Assembly: GCF_016545825.1 (NCBI RefSeq)
Contig: NC_052619.1
Coordinates: forward strand, 26,327,803 to 26,391,802
DNA length: 64,000 nt
Reading direction: 5' to 3'
From: Eucalyptus grandis
Lineage: Eukaryota > Streptophyta > Magnoliopsida > Myrtales > Myrtaceae
Each line of letters begins with the position of its first letter. Within the stretch, counting starts at the first letter, position 1. Shown piece by piece: positions 54,466 to 64,000 of this stretch. The notes beneath the pieces were generated by a model. The model saw only the letters and a program-made list of their open reading frames with translations, ran no database searches and was not told where the DNA came from. Position numbers and translations under genes: made by a program.

Positions 54466-56376
54466 ATGGAAGAAACCATCAGCACCATGTTTAAATTAAA
54501 TGCCTCGAATTATTCTATTTGGAAGCCTCGGATGGAAGATGTGTTATATTGCAAAGACTTATTTGATCTTATTGAGGGTGATGAAGCCAAAGGAGATAAG
54601 GAAGATAAAGAATGTGAGAGAATGAATCGGAAAACAGTTGGGTTTATTCGACAATGGATTGATGATAGTGTGTTTCATCATGTTGCTCAAGAAACAAAGG
54701 CGGACACTTTGTGGAAGAAATTACAAGATCTTTATGAGAGAAAAACTCCACAAAATAAAGCTATTCTAGTTAAGCGACTTGTGAATTTGAGATACAAGGA
54801 GGGGAGTAACATGGCGGAACACTTGAGTGAATTTCAAGATGTTGTAAATCAATTGACAAATCTTGAGATTAATCTTGGTGATGAATTGCAGTCATGCTTA
54901 TTACTTGGTACTCTTCTTGATAGTTGGGACACCTTGGTTGTGGCATTAAATAACTCGGCTCCTTTTGGTGTGCTTTCTATGAGCATGGTTAAAGAAAGCT
55001 TGTTCAATGAAGAAACAAGAAGAAAATGCTTGAATTATGCTTCCACATCAGATGCTCTTGTTATAGAAAATAGGGGGAGAAGTCAATCAAGAAGGTTTCA
55101 AAGAAATGATACCCGAGGCAAGTCAAGAGGAAGGTCGAAATCAAGACCGAGGAGGAGTGTCAAGTGTTATAATTGCGGCAAAATGGGACATTATGCAAAA
55201 GAGTGTTGGTTGCCAAAGAGAGATAGATTCCATGATAGAAATGGAGATCAAAAGAAAGAAGAGAAACAAGCTACAATGGCGGTTGCATCCGATGGCGATA
55301 TTGTGTTTGTATGTGATGACGGATATGTGAATTTTACATGCCAAGACTCTATGTGGGTTGTTGATTCTGCGGCTTCTTTTCATGCCACCTCACGGCGTGA
55401 TTACTTTGCTTCTTATCGCAGCGGCGACTTTGGTTGCATAAGGATGGGAAATAGTGATGTTTCCAAGGTTATTGGCATGGGAGATGTTTATTTGGAAACT
55501 GACGTCGGATGTAATTTGATTTTGAAAAATGTGAGACATGTTCCGGATATTCGATTTCACTTGATCTCTACGGGTGCCTTGGATGATGATGGTTATTGTA
55601 ATTCATTCTTTGATGGAAAATGGAAGTTGATTAAAGGTTCTATGGTAGTGGCAAAATGTAAGAAGACAGGCTCTCTCTACACCATGCAAGCTGACTTGAT
55701 TAAAGAAGAGGTAAATGCAGTAGAGGATTCCTCAGTTGATTTATGGCATATGAGGCTGGGTCATCTTAGCAATAAAGGACTTGAAACTCTTGCTAAAAAG
55801 AACTTTTTACCTTTGAAAGAGAAAAATCTAAAGGAATGCACTCATTGTCTGACTGGTAAGCAACATAGATTCTCATTTCATAGTTCCTCTCCACACACGA
55901 AATCAAATGTACTTGATTTAGTTCACACTGATATTTGTTGCATGGATGCTAGAACTCTTGGAGGTGCATTATACTTTGTGACATTTATTGATGACTGTTC
56001 TAGAAAAGTGTGGGCTATTGCTTTGAAATCTAAAGATCAGGTACTTGCAGCTTTCAAGCAATTTCATGTCAATGTGGAAAGAGAAACCGGGAATAAGCTG
56101 AAATGTGTTCGGGCTGACAACAGTGGTGAATATAGAGGCCCATTTGAACACTATTGCAGGGATTATGGTATCAAGCTTGAGAAGACTGTTCCAAAAACAC
56201 AACATAATGGAGTGGCAGAGAGAATGAACCGGGCAATTAATGATTGGATTCGGTGTATGCTTTCTCATGCGAAGTTGCCTAAGTCATTTTGGGGTGAAGC
56301 GATGAGAACAGCAGTAGACTTGATAAATCTATCTCCATCAGTTCCTCTTAAGGGGGATGTTCCACAAAGAGTTTAG
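54466..56376 (+). CDS. Copia 2 gag, protease and integrase reading frame
   Basis: One 636-codon frame. Gag (1 to about 220) starts MEETISTMFKLNASNYSIW. The zinc knuckle CYNCGKMGHYAKEC (55,165-55,206) is intact. Protease reads WVVDSAASFHAT, so the active-site Asp-Ser-Gly is Asp-Ser-Ala (55,363-55,371). Then the pre-integrase HHCC region (WHMRLGHLSNKG; CTHCLTGK) and the integrase core with its acidic triad (HTDICC; RADNSGEY; NGVAERMN) follow. It ends at a TAG (56,374-56,376) where relatives have Trp; the frame continues without a shift afterwards. Confidence 0.9.
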   Translation: MEETISTMFKLNASNYSIWKPRMEDVLYCKDLFDLIEGDEAKGDKEDKECERMNRKTVGFIRQWIDDSVFHHVAQETKADTLWKKLQDLYERKTPQNKAILVKRLVNLRYKEGSNMAEHLSEFQDVVNQLTNLEINLGDELQSCLLLGTLLDSWDTLVVALNNSAPFGVLSMSMVKESLFNEETRRKCLNYASTSDALVIENRGRSQSRRFQRNDTRGKSRGRSKSRPRRSVKCYNCGKMGHYAKECWLPKRDRFHDRNGDQKKEEKQATMAVASDGDIVFVCDDGYVNFTCQDSMWVVDSAASFHATSRRDYFASYRSGDFGCIRMGNSDVSKVIGMGDVYLETDVGCNLILKNVRHVPDIRFHLISTGALDDDGYCNSFFDGKWKLIKGSMVVAKCKKTGSLYTMQADLIKEEVNAVEDSSVDLWHMRLGHLSNKGLETLAKKNFLPLKEKNLKECTHCLTGKQHRFSFHSSSPHTKSNVLDLVHTDICCMDARTLGGALYFVTFIDDCSRKVWAIALKSKDQVLAAFKQFHVNVERETGNKLKCVRADNSGEYRGPFEHYCRDYGIKLEKTVPKTQHNGVAERMNRAINDWIRCMLSHAKLPKSFWGEAMRTAVDLINLSPSVPLKGDVPQRV

Positions 56377-56409
56377 AGTGGCAAAGATGTTTCCTACAGC
56401 CATCTAAAA

Positions 56410-56817
56410 GTGTTTGGTTGTCGGGCTTTTGTGCATGTTCCAAGAGATGAAAGATCCAAGCTTGATGATAAGTCTAAACAGTGTATCTTCTTAGGTTATG
56501 GACATGAAGAGTTTGGTTACAGGTTATGGGATCCAGTTGCAAAGAAAGTCATTAGAAGCCGAGATGTGGTGTTTTGTGAGTATCAAACTATTGAAGACAT
56601 TGACAAGGTGGAGAGACCAAAGAATATAGCTCAACGTTCAGTTAATTTCAGCCCAAATCCTTATAATGTTGATAGAAATTATGGTGAAGAAGTGCATGGA
56701 AGTCATGAAGATGGTGAGTCCTCACATAATGTTGATTCTTCAGCTGATACAGGTGAAATAGTTGAGCAAGAGCAATCGAGCGGGGACACCCTGGAAATGG
56801 CCATAAATGCGCAAGAC
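56410..56817 (+). pseudogene. Copia 2 integrase C-terminal part, cut off by the nested element
   Basis: The same frame resumes after the TAG, with FGCRAFVHVPRDERSKLDDK and a typical GYGHEEFGYRLWDP integrase tail. A low-complexity linker follows. The frame is interrupted at 56,817 by the nested element. Confidence 0.88.
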
Positions 56818-58209
56818 GACACTAAGTCCCGCCATAACTTTAAAATGGTACACTTAAGTGCCATCATCGGAGTAAAATGGGACACTTAAGTGCCACTCCG
56901 CGAAAATCCGGCCAAATAGCTGACGTGGCGACTTTCCGCGAGCTCGGTCCCAAACGGCGTCGTTTTGCACGCCGACGTGGCGGAGAAAATGCAAAAACGA
57001 CGCCGTTTCACGTCTACGTGTAAATAATAGTATATAAATTAATTAAATTAGATTTAAAATATTCAAAAATTTAAAAAAAATAAGAAAAATTTAAATTTTT
57101 TTAAAAATTAAGAAAAATTTTAAAATTAAGAAAAATTTAAAAATTAAGAAAATTTTAAAAATTTTAAAAATTAAGAAAAATTTTAAAAATGTTAAAATTT
57201 TTAAAATTTTAAAAAATAAGAAAAATTAAAAAAATTAAAAAAATTAAGAAAATTTTAAAATTTTTTAAAAAATTTAAAAATTTTAAAAATTAAGAAAATT
57301 TTAAAAAATTAAGAAAATTTTAAAAAAAAATTTAAAAAAATTAAGAAAATTTATTTTTTTATATTAAAAAATTTTAATTTTTTTAATTTAAGAAAATTTT
57401 AAATTTTTTTAAAAATTAAGAAAATTTTTTTTAAAATTAAAATTAAAAAAATTAAAAAAGTGGGAGTGGGAGGCCGAACGGGCGGCTCCTGCCGCCACCG
57501 CCGGCTCCCTCACCACCGCCACCTCCGCCGCCGCCCGCCTCCCCCCTTTTTTAATTTTTAATTTTTTTAAATTTTCTTATTATTATTTTTAAATTTTTAA
57601 ATTTTTTAAAATTAAAATTTTTAAATTTTATTATTTTCTTAAATTTTTAAATTTTTTAAAAAAATTTAGTTTTTTTAAATTTTTAAAATTTTTAAAATTA
57701 AAATTTTTAAAATTTTCTTTTTTTTTAATTTTTTTAATTTTTTAAAATTAAAATTTTTAAAATTTTCTTTTTAAAATTTTTTTAAAATTAAAATTTTTAA
57801 AATTTTCTTATTTTTAAAATTTTTAATTTTTAAAATTAAAATTTTTAAAATTTTTAAAATTAAAATTTTTAAAATTAAAATTTTTAAAATTTTTAAAATT
57901 AAAATTTTTAAAATTTTCTTATTTTTTAAAATTTTTAATTTTTTAAAATTAAAATTTTTAAAATTTTCTTTTTTAAAAAAGTTTTAAAATTTTTAAAATT
58001 AAAAATTTTAATTTTTAATTTTTTTTTTTTTAATTTTATCCGATTTGGAGCTCCTGGCGAGCCACGTAGCAAAAAAATAATAAAATATGCCACGCAGATT
58101 CCCAAGAAGGGTCGCCGGAAGTGGCACTTAAGTGTCCCACTCGAAAAAAAAAAAGTGGCGGACAAGTGTGCCGTTTTCAAGTTACACTTAAGTGTCCCGT
58201 CCAGTATAA
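56818..58209. mobile_element. Nested foldback/Mutator-like non-autonomous element
   Basis: 1,392 bp inserted in Copia 2 pol, flanked by direct repeats gcaagac (56,811-56,817 and 58,210-58,216; a 9-bp comparison, gcgcaagac against aagcaagac, matches at 7). Subterminal inverted repeats centre on acacttaagtg and gggacacttaagtgccact, present at both ends in opposite orientation. Inside lie an 18-bp hairpin (56,952-56,969 with 56,990-57,008), a long A-rich arm (57,021-57,460), a GC-rich core (57,461-57,546) and a complementary T-rich arm (57,547-58,042). Leaving it out keeps the Copia frame continuous. No transposase is present. The superfamily is uncertain. Confidence 0.8.
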
Positions 58210-59368
58210 GCAAGACTTGAAGTGTCTTACCGCAAAGCAGCAATCTATCCTACTTCAAGTTAGAAGATCTAAAAGAGAGCGTAGGCCTTCTCAAAAATAT
58301 TTATCGCATGAGTATGTGTTACTCACTGATGCAGGGGAGCCAGAAACTTATGAAGATGCTATATCATGTGAACGAAAGAATGAGTGGCATAAAGCCATGC
58401 AAGAGGAGCTTAAATCCTTACATGAGAACCACACATTTGAATTGATGAAGTTGCCTCAGGGTAAGAGAACACTCACAAATAAGTGGGTGTACAAGTTAAA
58501 GACGGAAGAAAATAGTTTACAACCACGATACAAGGCCAGACTTGTTGTGAAGGGTTTTCGTCGAAAGAAGGGCATAGACTTTGAAGAGACTTTTTCACCG
58601 GTTGGAAAGATGTCGTCTATTCGAGTTGTTCTTGGGTTGGCCGCCAGTTTGAATTTAGAAATTGAACAACTTGATGTAAAGACGGCTTTTCTTCATGGAG
58701 ACCTAAAAGAGGAGATATATATGGAGCAACCAAAGGGTTTTGAAGTTGAAGGCAATGAGCATCTTGTATGTAGATTGAGGAAAAGCTTATATGGTCTCAA
58801 GCAAGCGCCTAGGCAATGGTATATGAAATTTGAGTCATTCATGGAAGAACAAGGATACGGTAAGACAAACTCCGATTCTTGTGTCTTTATGAAAAGATTC
58901 TTAGATAATGATTTTATTATTCTCCTACTTTATGTGGATAATATGTTGATTGTTGGGCATGATGCCAAGAAAATCAAGAGCTTGAAAAATGAGTTGAGTA
59001 AAGCTTTTGCAATGAAAGACTTAGGCCCGGCTAAGCAAATCTTAGACATGAAAATTACTCGTGATAGGAAGAATAAGAAACTGTGGTTATCTCAAGAGAA
59101 GTATATTGAGAAGGTGCTTGAAAGATTCAACATGAGCACATGTAAACCGGTGAGTACTCCACTTGCAGGCCATTTCAAGTTGAGTAGTAATGAGTGTCCT
59201 TCAAGTGAGAAAGAGAAGGTTGAGATGATGAAAATTCCTTATGCATCGACCGTGGGTAGTTTGATGTACGCCATGGTTTGTACAAGACCGGATATTGCTC
59301 ATGCAGTTGGTGTTGTGAGTAGATTTCTCTCTAATCCAGGTAAGGAGCATTGGACCGCTGTTAAATAG
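58210..59368 (+). pseudogene. Copia 2 reverse transcriptase frame
   Basis: From the right edge of the nested element the frame runs through [39 protein letters not shown] and SLYGLKQAPRQW to the catalytic box. The box is YVDN instead of YVDD (58,931-58,942). It continues AFAMKDLGPAKQILDM and GSLMYAMVCTRPDIAHAVG and stops at a TAG (59,366-59,368) in place of Trp. Confidence 0.9.
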
Positions 59369-59860
59369 ATTTTGAGATATCTTCGAGGCACTTCTACACT
59401 TTACTTGTGCTATGGAAATGCAAAGCCTGAGTTGAGTGGCTTCTCGGATGCGGACTATGCCGGTGATGTTGATTCCCGAAAATCCACATCGGGTTTTATA
59501 ATAATCTTTGCAGGGGGAGCTGTTTCATGACAATCGAGATTGCAAAAATGTACCGCTTTGTCTACAACTGAAGTGGAGTATATTGCTATTACTAAAGGAG
59601 GTAAAGAACTTTTGTGGATGCAAAAATTCCTACAAGAGTTGGGCTTGAAGCAATGGAAGTTTGTTCTATATTGCGATAGCATGAGTGCCATCCATCTTAG
59701 CAAGAATCCGGTGTTTCATTCAAGATTGAAGTATGTTGATGTGAAGTATCATTGGATCCGAGAAAAGCGAGAAGAGAAGCTCTTCCTACTTGAGAAAGTC
59801 ATACCGACAACAATAAGTCCGACATGATGACCAAAGCCTTGCCCGTGATGAAGCTTGATG
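59369..59860 (+). pseudogene. Copia 2 RNase H region
   Basis: Continues in frame with SGFSDADYAGDVDSRKSTSG, then a TGA (59,528-59,530) in place of Trp, then CTALSTTEVEYIAITKGGKE and KYVDVKYHWIRE. A one-base deletion near 59,803 shifts the last part (DMMTKALP, legible in the next frame). Confidence 0.88.
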
Positions 59861-59917
59861 CTTGTAGAAGACAAGCGGGCATGACGAATCTTTCCACATG
59901 AGGTGGAGGGGGAGATT

Positions 59918-60604
59918 TGTTGGCTGGGTCCACCTTCATGTGGGGCCCAACCAGCACTAAAAAAAAAGGAAAAAGAAAAGAAAAGAACAAAAAGAAGTGG
60001 AAGTTGTCGTACGTGGGGTGTCCGTCGAAAAGTGAAGAGAGGAGAGAGAAAAGAAAAAAACTGCACAAGGAAGGAAGAAGAAGGAAGTGGGCTGCAACTT
60101 TGTGGCTTTGATTCGAAGGCCAAATATTGACGGAATCGGCTCAAATTACAGTATGTTGTTCGTGAGACCGAGGGCTACAAGTTGATGGTTTTTGTTCGTC
60201 GAGAATCATCTCCGAATCCTCTAATTGCGGTTAAGGTTTTCTTGCTCCCAACTTGTTTGTCTACCTATGTGGTGAGAAAAAGATGATTGTAATGTTGATG
60301 TTAAGCCTCTAGTGTGTGACTAGAGAAGAATACTTTGTTTATCCCGCTATTCTTGGTGATTAGTGGATGTTTTTGGGCGGTCCGTGGTTTTTCCCGCATC
60401 GGGTTTTCCACGTTAAATCCTTAGTGTTGTTATTTGCTTTGTCTACTTATTATTTCGGCGTTATATTTGCATTTTGTGAGGCTATATATTGCTGGTTGTT
60501 GCTTGGGGGTTAAGAAATTTTTAGTTGATTTTGCTTCGGTGGAGAAATTGATCCTGGATTGCGTTTGGCCGTGGTGAATTGTTGTACCCGAGTTCTCCCC
60601 AACA
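59918..60604 (+). repeat. Copia 2 3' LTR
   Basis: Starts TGTTGGCTGG after the polypurine tract and ends ctccccaaca, followed by CCATT. Confidence 0.93.
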
Positions 60605-60609
60605 CCATT

Positions 60610-61170
60610 GGTTACAAATCCAAACAAATAATAAAAGAGAAACAGAAAAGAAGCTTTGGAAGGCACAGAGCGAACTGTTCTTTCGCCTTTTACTAAAGAA
60701 TACCATGTGCACGCCGCTGCTCAGCAGCACACGCCACTTCTGGAAGGCTCTTGCCTCTATTGGCCTGAGCCTCTACCAACTGTCAAGTGTCGAGGGTTCT
60801 ACAGGGATGCAATAAGGGCATCAGATAAATGTTTAATATAGAGTTCATCTTACTTCATCAGGCTCAAGACACATGAGCTGAATAGACAACAAACTCCTTT
60901 ACCAGATCTTCTGCCACTAGAGGACGGGGAAATGGTAGCATACGATTGGAACCTACAAAGTCTGGTAAGCATGATGCAGATTCTAGACCAGTCAGTCCTT
61001 CAGCGACATTAACTGTTACGTCTTTATATTACAAATGGCATCGGCCAAAGAGGTGCATAGATGTAACTTAGACTCGAGGATGATGAATTAGGGCTACATC
61101 GTGCCCACAAATTATCAAAGAAAGGACATAGTGCTTTGTTTTATGCATCACTCTCATAGCTTCCTACAAT
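60610..61170. other. Host DNA between Copia 2 and the receptor kinase relic
   Basis: Mixed composition. Short open frames on the plus strand show no recognisable motif. It continues the host sequence that stood left of Copia 1 at 48,306. Confidence 0.4.
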
Positions 61171-61179
61171 TTGCAAGAA

Positions 61180-62836
61180 TATTCTAGGGGTTGGTGGCTT
61201 TTCTACGACCATAATCCCCTCAAAAATCTGTCTATCTCGCTCGCTGTCTTGAATGCATCAGCAAGCGACTTTGCATGCTCTGCACACTTCTTCCATCGCC
61301 ACGAGTCCATTCAATCTGCAGTCCACGAGTGGCAAGACTTCTCCTCCTTTGGCGATTGGATTAGCTACCTGAAGTGGTAGAGATAATTGCGCATATTGCT
61401 ATTCAGCTCCTCAATGTTTCTCTTACCCGGTATGATCTAAAAGAGCAGCTTTCCATAGCTGAAAACGTTGACTTTTGACGTGATGGCTCCTCCTGAAATC
61501 CATTCTGGTGCGAGGTACCCTCTGGTTCCCCTCACGGTGGTAATTACATGGCTGACATCCCATCCTAGGAGTTTTGTGAGGCCGAAATCAACAATCTGTG
61601 GTGCGAGTTCTGCATCCAACAGTATATTCTCTGGCTTGATGTCGCAGTGTATAATTCAATCTCGACACCTCTCATGGAGGCACTCCAATCCTTCAGCAAT
61701 CCCAATGGCAATGCTGTATCTGGTTTTCCAATCGAGGTGTTGGAACCTTTCTCAAACAAATGAGCTCCGAGCGAACCATTTGCAAGGTACTCATACACTG
61801 GGAACCTTTTTGACTCTTCTGCACAAAAGCTGCGCAGCCGAACCACATTGCAGTGCTGTTTTGTTCCGATAGTTCTAACTTCAGCAACGTACTGTTTGTT
61901 ACTATGGTTTAGGTTCAAAAGTTTCTTCACTGCTATAGGAGTTGAGTTGAGTCCGCCTTCCCCAATTTTCTCAGAGTTCTTTGTCGCTTTCTTCAGCACT
62001 CCGATATTCAAAATGCATCAAATGGTCGCCTGCTGCATGAGCAGACGGTCTCGTCCTAACAATCACCAGCGACACACTAAAGACCACAAGAAAAGCTAAG
62101 GACACAACCCCAACTGCTGTTATGAAATTCGAAGTGGGTTTCCTTTTTTTGTTACGCTCCTCCTTCAAGTCCGATGGCGCGATCATCGGCCAAAAGTTGA
62201 ACCAAAAACTTCTCAGCCGTCCATATCTGACAGTCAAAGAAACATATCTTGAATATTCATTCCGTTGATTATGATTCAGTCAATCATGGATTAGTTTTGG
62301 TAAATAGGAAAATAGGAAAATAGGAAAATAGAGATTCATTTATTATTTTTTCCTGTTTTATTCTTTTGTCTCTTACATTATAAATTTACCAATGTAATGT
62401 AAATGTATACAATGAATATACAGAGAAAAAGCCTTTTCCCAAGTCTCCATTACATTTTCTGTCAAGCAATGTTAGCATATGCACTGCACGAACAGTCGCT
62501 CAAGCAAAATGACCTGCATGCTTAAATGTTTTCAACCATGAACGAATCAGAATTTTTCGGCAAGCGTGTGTTGCGCATGAGGAAAAAATTATCTTTCTTG
62601 TCATCACTACATTCCGGCGCAGATCTCCTTTCGCATTGGCCCTGACGATCTTCCAGCTTCAGATCATCCGAGTTTCCGAGCGCACTCACAAAGCGGTGCA
62701 TCTCTCTAATTGCAGTTGGAGCACCACAAGGGGGGTAAATCTCACACTTTGTTGTTGGGTGTACCCAAAGCACTTTCCATTCCTGGATATGCTTTGCCCA
62801 TACTAATTGCTTGAGCAGCCCCGTCGGTTCAAGCAC
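61180..62836 (-). pseudogene. G-type lectin S-receptor-like kinase (SD2-5-like), pseudogene
   Basis: Minus-strand relic of a receptor kinase. From N to C: an S-locus-glycoprotein domain piece (LLKQLVWAKHIQEWKVLWVH; CEIYPPCG; RRSAPEC; LPKNSDSF, 62,836-62,522); then, with the PAN domain missing, a membrane helix (ITAVGVVSLAFLVVFSVSLV) followed by a basic stretch (62,120-62,040); then the kinase: KIGEGG with the rest of the Gly loop deleted, PIAVKKLL, then HCNVVRLRSFCAEESKRFPV and YEYLANGSL. A frame change leads to LDWKTRYSIAIGIAEGLECL and a TGA where RDR is expected, then IIHCDIKPENILLD and DFGLTKLLG, VRGTRGYLAPEWISGG and SKVNVFSYG. The C-lobe beyond is scrambled. It is clearly dead; the closest family is inferred from motifs. 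Confidence 0.85.
62237..62521. other. AT-rich gap inside the receptor kinase relic
   Basis: No PAN/apple domain sequence, which should lie here, is legible. A small tandem repeat (aaatagg three times) lies at 62,309-62,333. The gap looks like a deletion or replacement. Confidence 0.5.
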
Positions 62837-63139
62837 GATCCAAGAAAGATTATGAGGGGCAACCGAGGATTATTTGGCGTACGTCTCCTTCTCATTTGAT
62901 GACATGGTACTCTTTTTTAATGATTTGATTTATGTGGAAAACACAAATAAATAAGTATCATACAATTTTAGAATTTATTATTTTCTCGACGGTACCCTCA
63001 AATGAAATGCATTAAAAAAAAAGTTTGTCCGCAAAATTGAGGCTTGGATGCTTCATAAGCGACAAAAGATGGCAGACCAAACTTGACCTCTGGGGTAGAC
63101 TTGATGGCGGGTGAGACCCACCTCGGTCTAGGAAGTAAC
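62837..63139. other. No gene recognised
   Basis: Should contain the start of the lectin domain if the receptor kinase relic were complete, but no bulb-lectin or signal-peptide reading is visible on the minus strand. Confidence 0.4.
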
Positions 63140-63149
63140 AACACTTTTC

Positions 63150-63835
63150 GGAAACCTTTGTGTCATGTCGGACACTCCAACACGTGTCCAACACTCAATC
63201 AACAGGTGTCGGAAAATTCAATACCTAGTCAACTCTTTCGACACTCAAGATGTGTGAGTTCAGATTTTTAACATGTGATTCCGACATACATAAAGTTAAT
63301 TTTAAAAATTTTCAATAAATAATAAAGTCAAAATGTAAATATGTAAAAATAAATAAATAAATAATAGAAATGATAAAGGAGGAAAGAAGAAAAATTGCCT
63401 TCTCTTTTCTTCTAAATCTTACTTGCTGTGATACATAATTCACCCTCCATTTTTTTTTTCTCTTCTCTTCCAACATGCTCTGACAGCAAATCTAAAATAT
63501 GGATTGCTTATTTTTTCCCTCAAAATTTTATAAATTATTAGAATTGAGTTGAATTTGTCAAATTAAAATAATGAATAATATTAACAAATGGTAGATTAAT
63601 GTTTTTAGTGTAAATTCATTTTAGGCTCTTTTTCTATTATTTATTTATTTATTTATGAAATTGAATCAAATTTATTTGATTAAAATAATCATAAAAATGA
63701 TAAAATATAAATATACATTTAATATATAACGGGTCCCAAAGTGTTAAAATTTTCTATTTTTTAATAAATGACATGTCGACATGTCCTATCGTGTTGTATC
63801 GCGTGTCGTGTGTCATGTGTAGTGTCGGTACTACT
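63150..63835. repeat. Possible terminal-inverted-repeat element with GTGTCGG-type ends
   Basis: The left end is dense in gtgtc/cggacac motifs (tgtcggacactcc, acacgtgtcc, aggtgtcgg). The right end has the complementary sense (cgtgtcgtgtgtcatgtgta, gtgtcggtacta). The interior (63,290-63,760) is AT-rich with ATTT/AAAT runs. This layout is typical of foldback or Mutator-like MITEs, but I could not fix the ends or find a target duplication. Confidence 0.4.
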
Positions 63836-64000
63836 TAGGCCTCAGTGATGGGCTTGGTGAGAGGAGAGGGGGAGAGTACGTGGAGTTGTGCAACTTTCGC
63901 ATTTTAACATCGTGCATCCTATAAGCACAAAACGCCTCACTCCATACCAATCAATATCCTTAGCTCGAACTACTAATTCATGGGTGAGGAAGAGATTCAC
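63836..64000. other. Window end, nothing recognised
   Basis: Short unassigned stretch. Confidence 0.3.

Larger units (their letters stand above)
53749..60604 (+). mobile_element. Copia LTR retrotransposon 2 (Tnt1/Tork-like) with a nested element
   Basis: 6.9 kb including the nested 1.4-kb insertion. LTRs are 53,749-54,430 and 59,918-60,604. Target duplication CCATT is at 53,744-53,748 and 60,605-60,609. The primer binding site is at 54,433-54,445 and the polypurine tract (ggtggagggggagatt) is at 59,902-59,917. It is in the same orientation as Copia 1 and related to it, but from a separate family: the LTRs align only in parts (for example ctctagt...ctagagaagaa). LTRs differ at about 20 positions, so it is similar in age to Copia 1. 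Confidence 0.95.

Noticed and set aside
57021..58042. AT-rich tract as a centromeric or scaffold-attachment satellite
   Set aside because: It is confined within the inverted ends of the nested element and changes strand composition at the GC core, so it is better explained as element arms.

Overview
The window looks like nuclear DNA of a dicot plant. It has introns with plant-like splice sites, AT-rich intergenic DNA, LTR retrotransposons primed by initiator-methionine tRNA, Tourist-like MITEs, and a cluster of TIR-NBS-LRR (TNL) immune receptor genes of a type absent from grasses. The TNLs carry a post-LRR C-JID domain. A woody rosid, possibly of the Myrtales (Eucalyptus-like), is my guess from the style of the proteins; it is inference only.

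Layout. (1) 1-4,010: the 3' half of TNL locus 1. Its LRR exon is frameshifted, but two consecutive C-JID exons are fully open, and a third decayed C-JID copy follows. (2) 4-16 kb: a graveyard of TNL pieces (C-JID at 6.3 kb, LRR at 8.5 and 14.7 kb, a TIR exon at 15.2 kb), a short RAB5-interacting-like exon (5.3 kb), a Ty3/gypsy RNase H relic (about 10 kb, minus strand), and a duplicated sequence of unknown nature (10.5-11.6 and 13.7-14.6 kb). (3) 17.2-20.7 kb: TNL locus 2, a pseudogene that kept its exon layout but lost its start codon, two splice sites and several reading frames. (4) 20.7-38 kb: duplicated intergenic DNA, tandem repeats and three MITE-like elements (25.6, 27.1 and 31.1 kb). 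Two of these have clear TAA target duplications, and one has a paralogous empty site inside the window. (5) 38,505-44,831: TNL locus 3, the only gene that reads as complete. Its five exons join in phase to give a predicted 1,100-residue TIR-NB-ARC-LRR-C-JID receptor. Its first intron appears to use a GC donor. (6) 48.3-60.6 kb: two complete-length but mutated Copia elements in the same orientation, inserted 21 bp apart, each with a perfect 5-bp target duplication. The second carries a nested 1.4-kb foldback/Mutator-like element with giant AT-rich arms and a GC-rich core. (7) 61.2-62.8 kb: a minus-strand G-type lectin receptor kinase pseudogene. (8) 63.1-63.8 kb: a candidate terminal-inverted-repeat element.

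How it fits together. The region looks like a resistance-gene cluster expanding by tandem and segmental duplication. Three loci share exon structure, and their downstream and upstream flanks are duplicated in matching order. In established TNL biology the TIR domain is an NADase, the NB-ARC is the nucleotide switch, and the LRR plus C-JID recognise effectors. Only locus 3 retains all of these. Locus 1 is notable for multiplying its C-JID exons while the LRR exon decays. The rest of the window is the transposon debris typical of such clusters. All calls come from reading the sequence; no database search was run.
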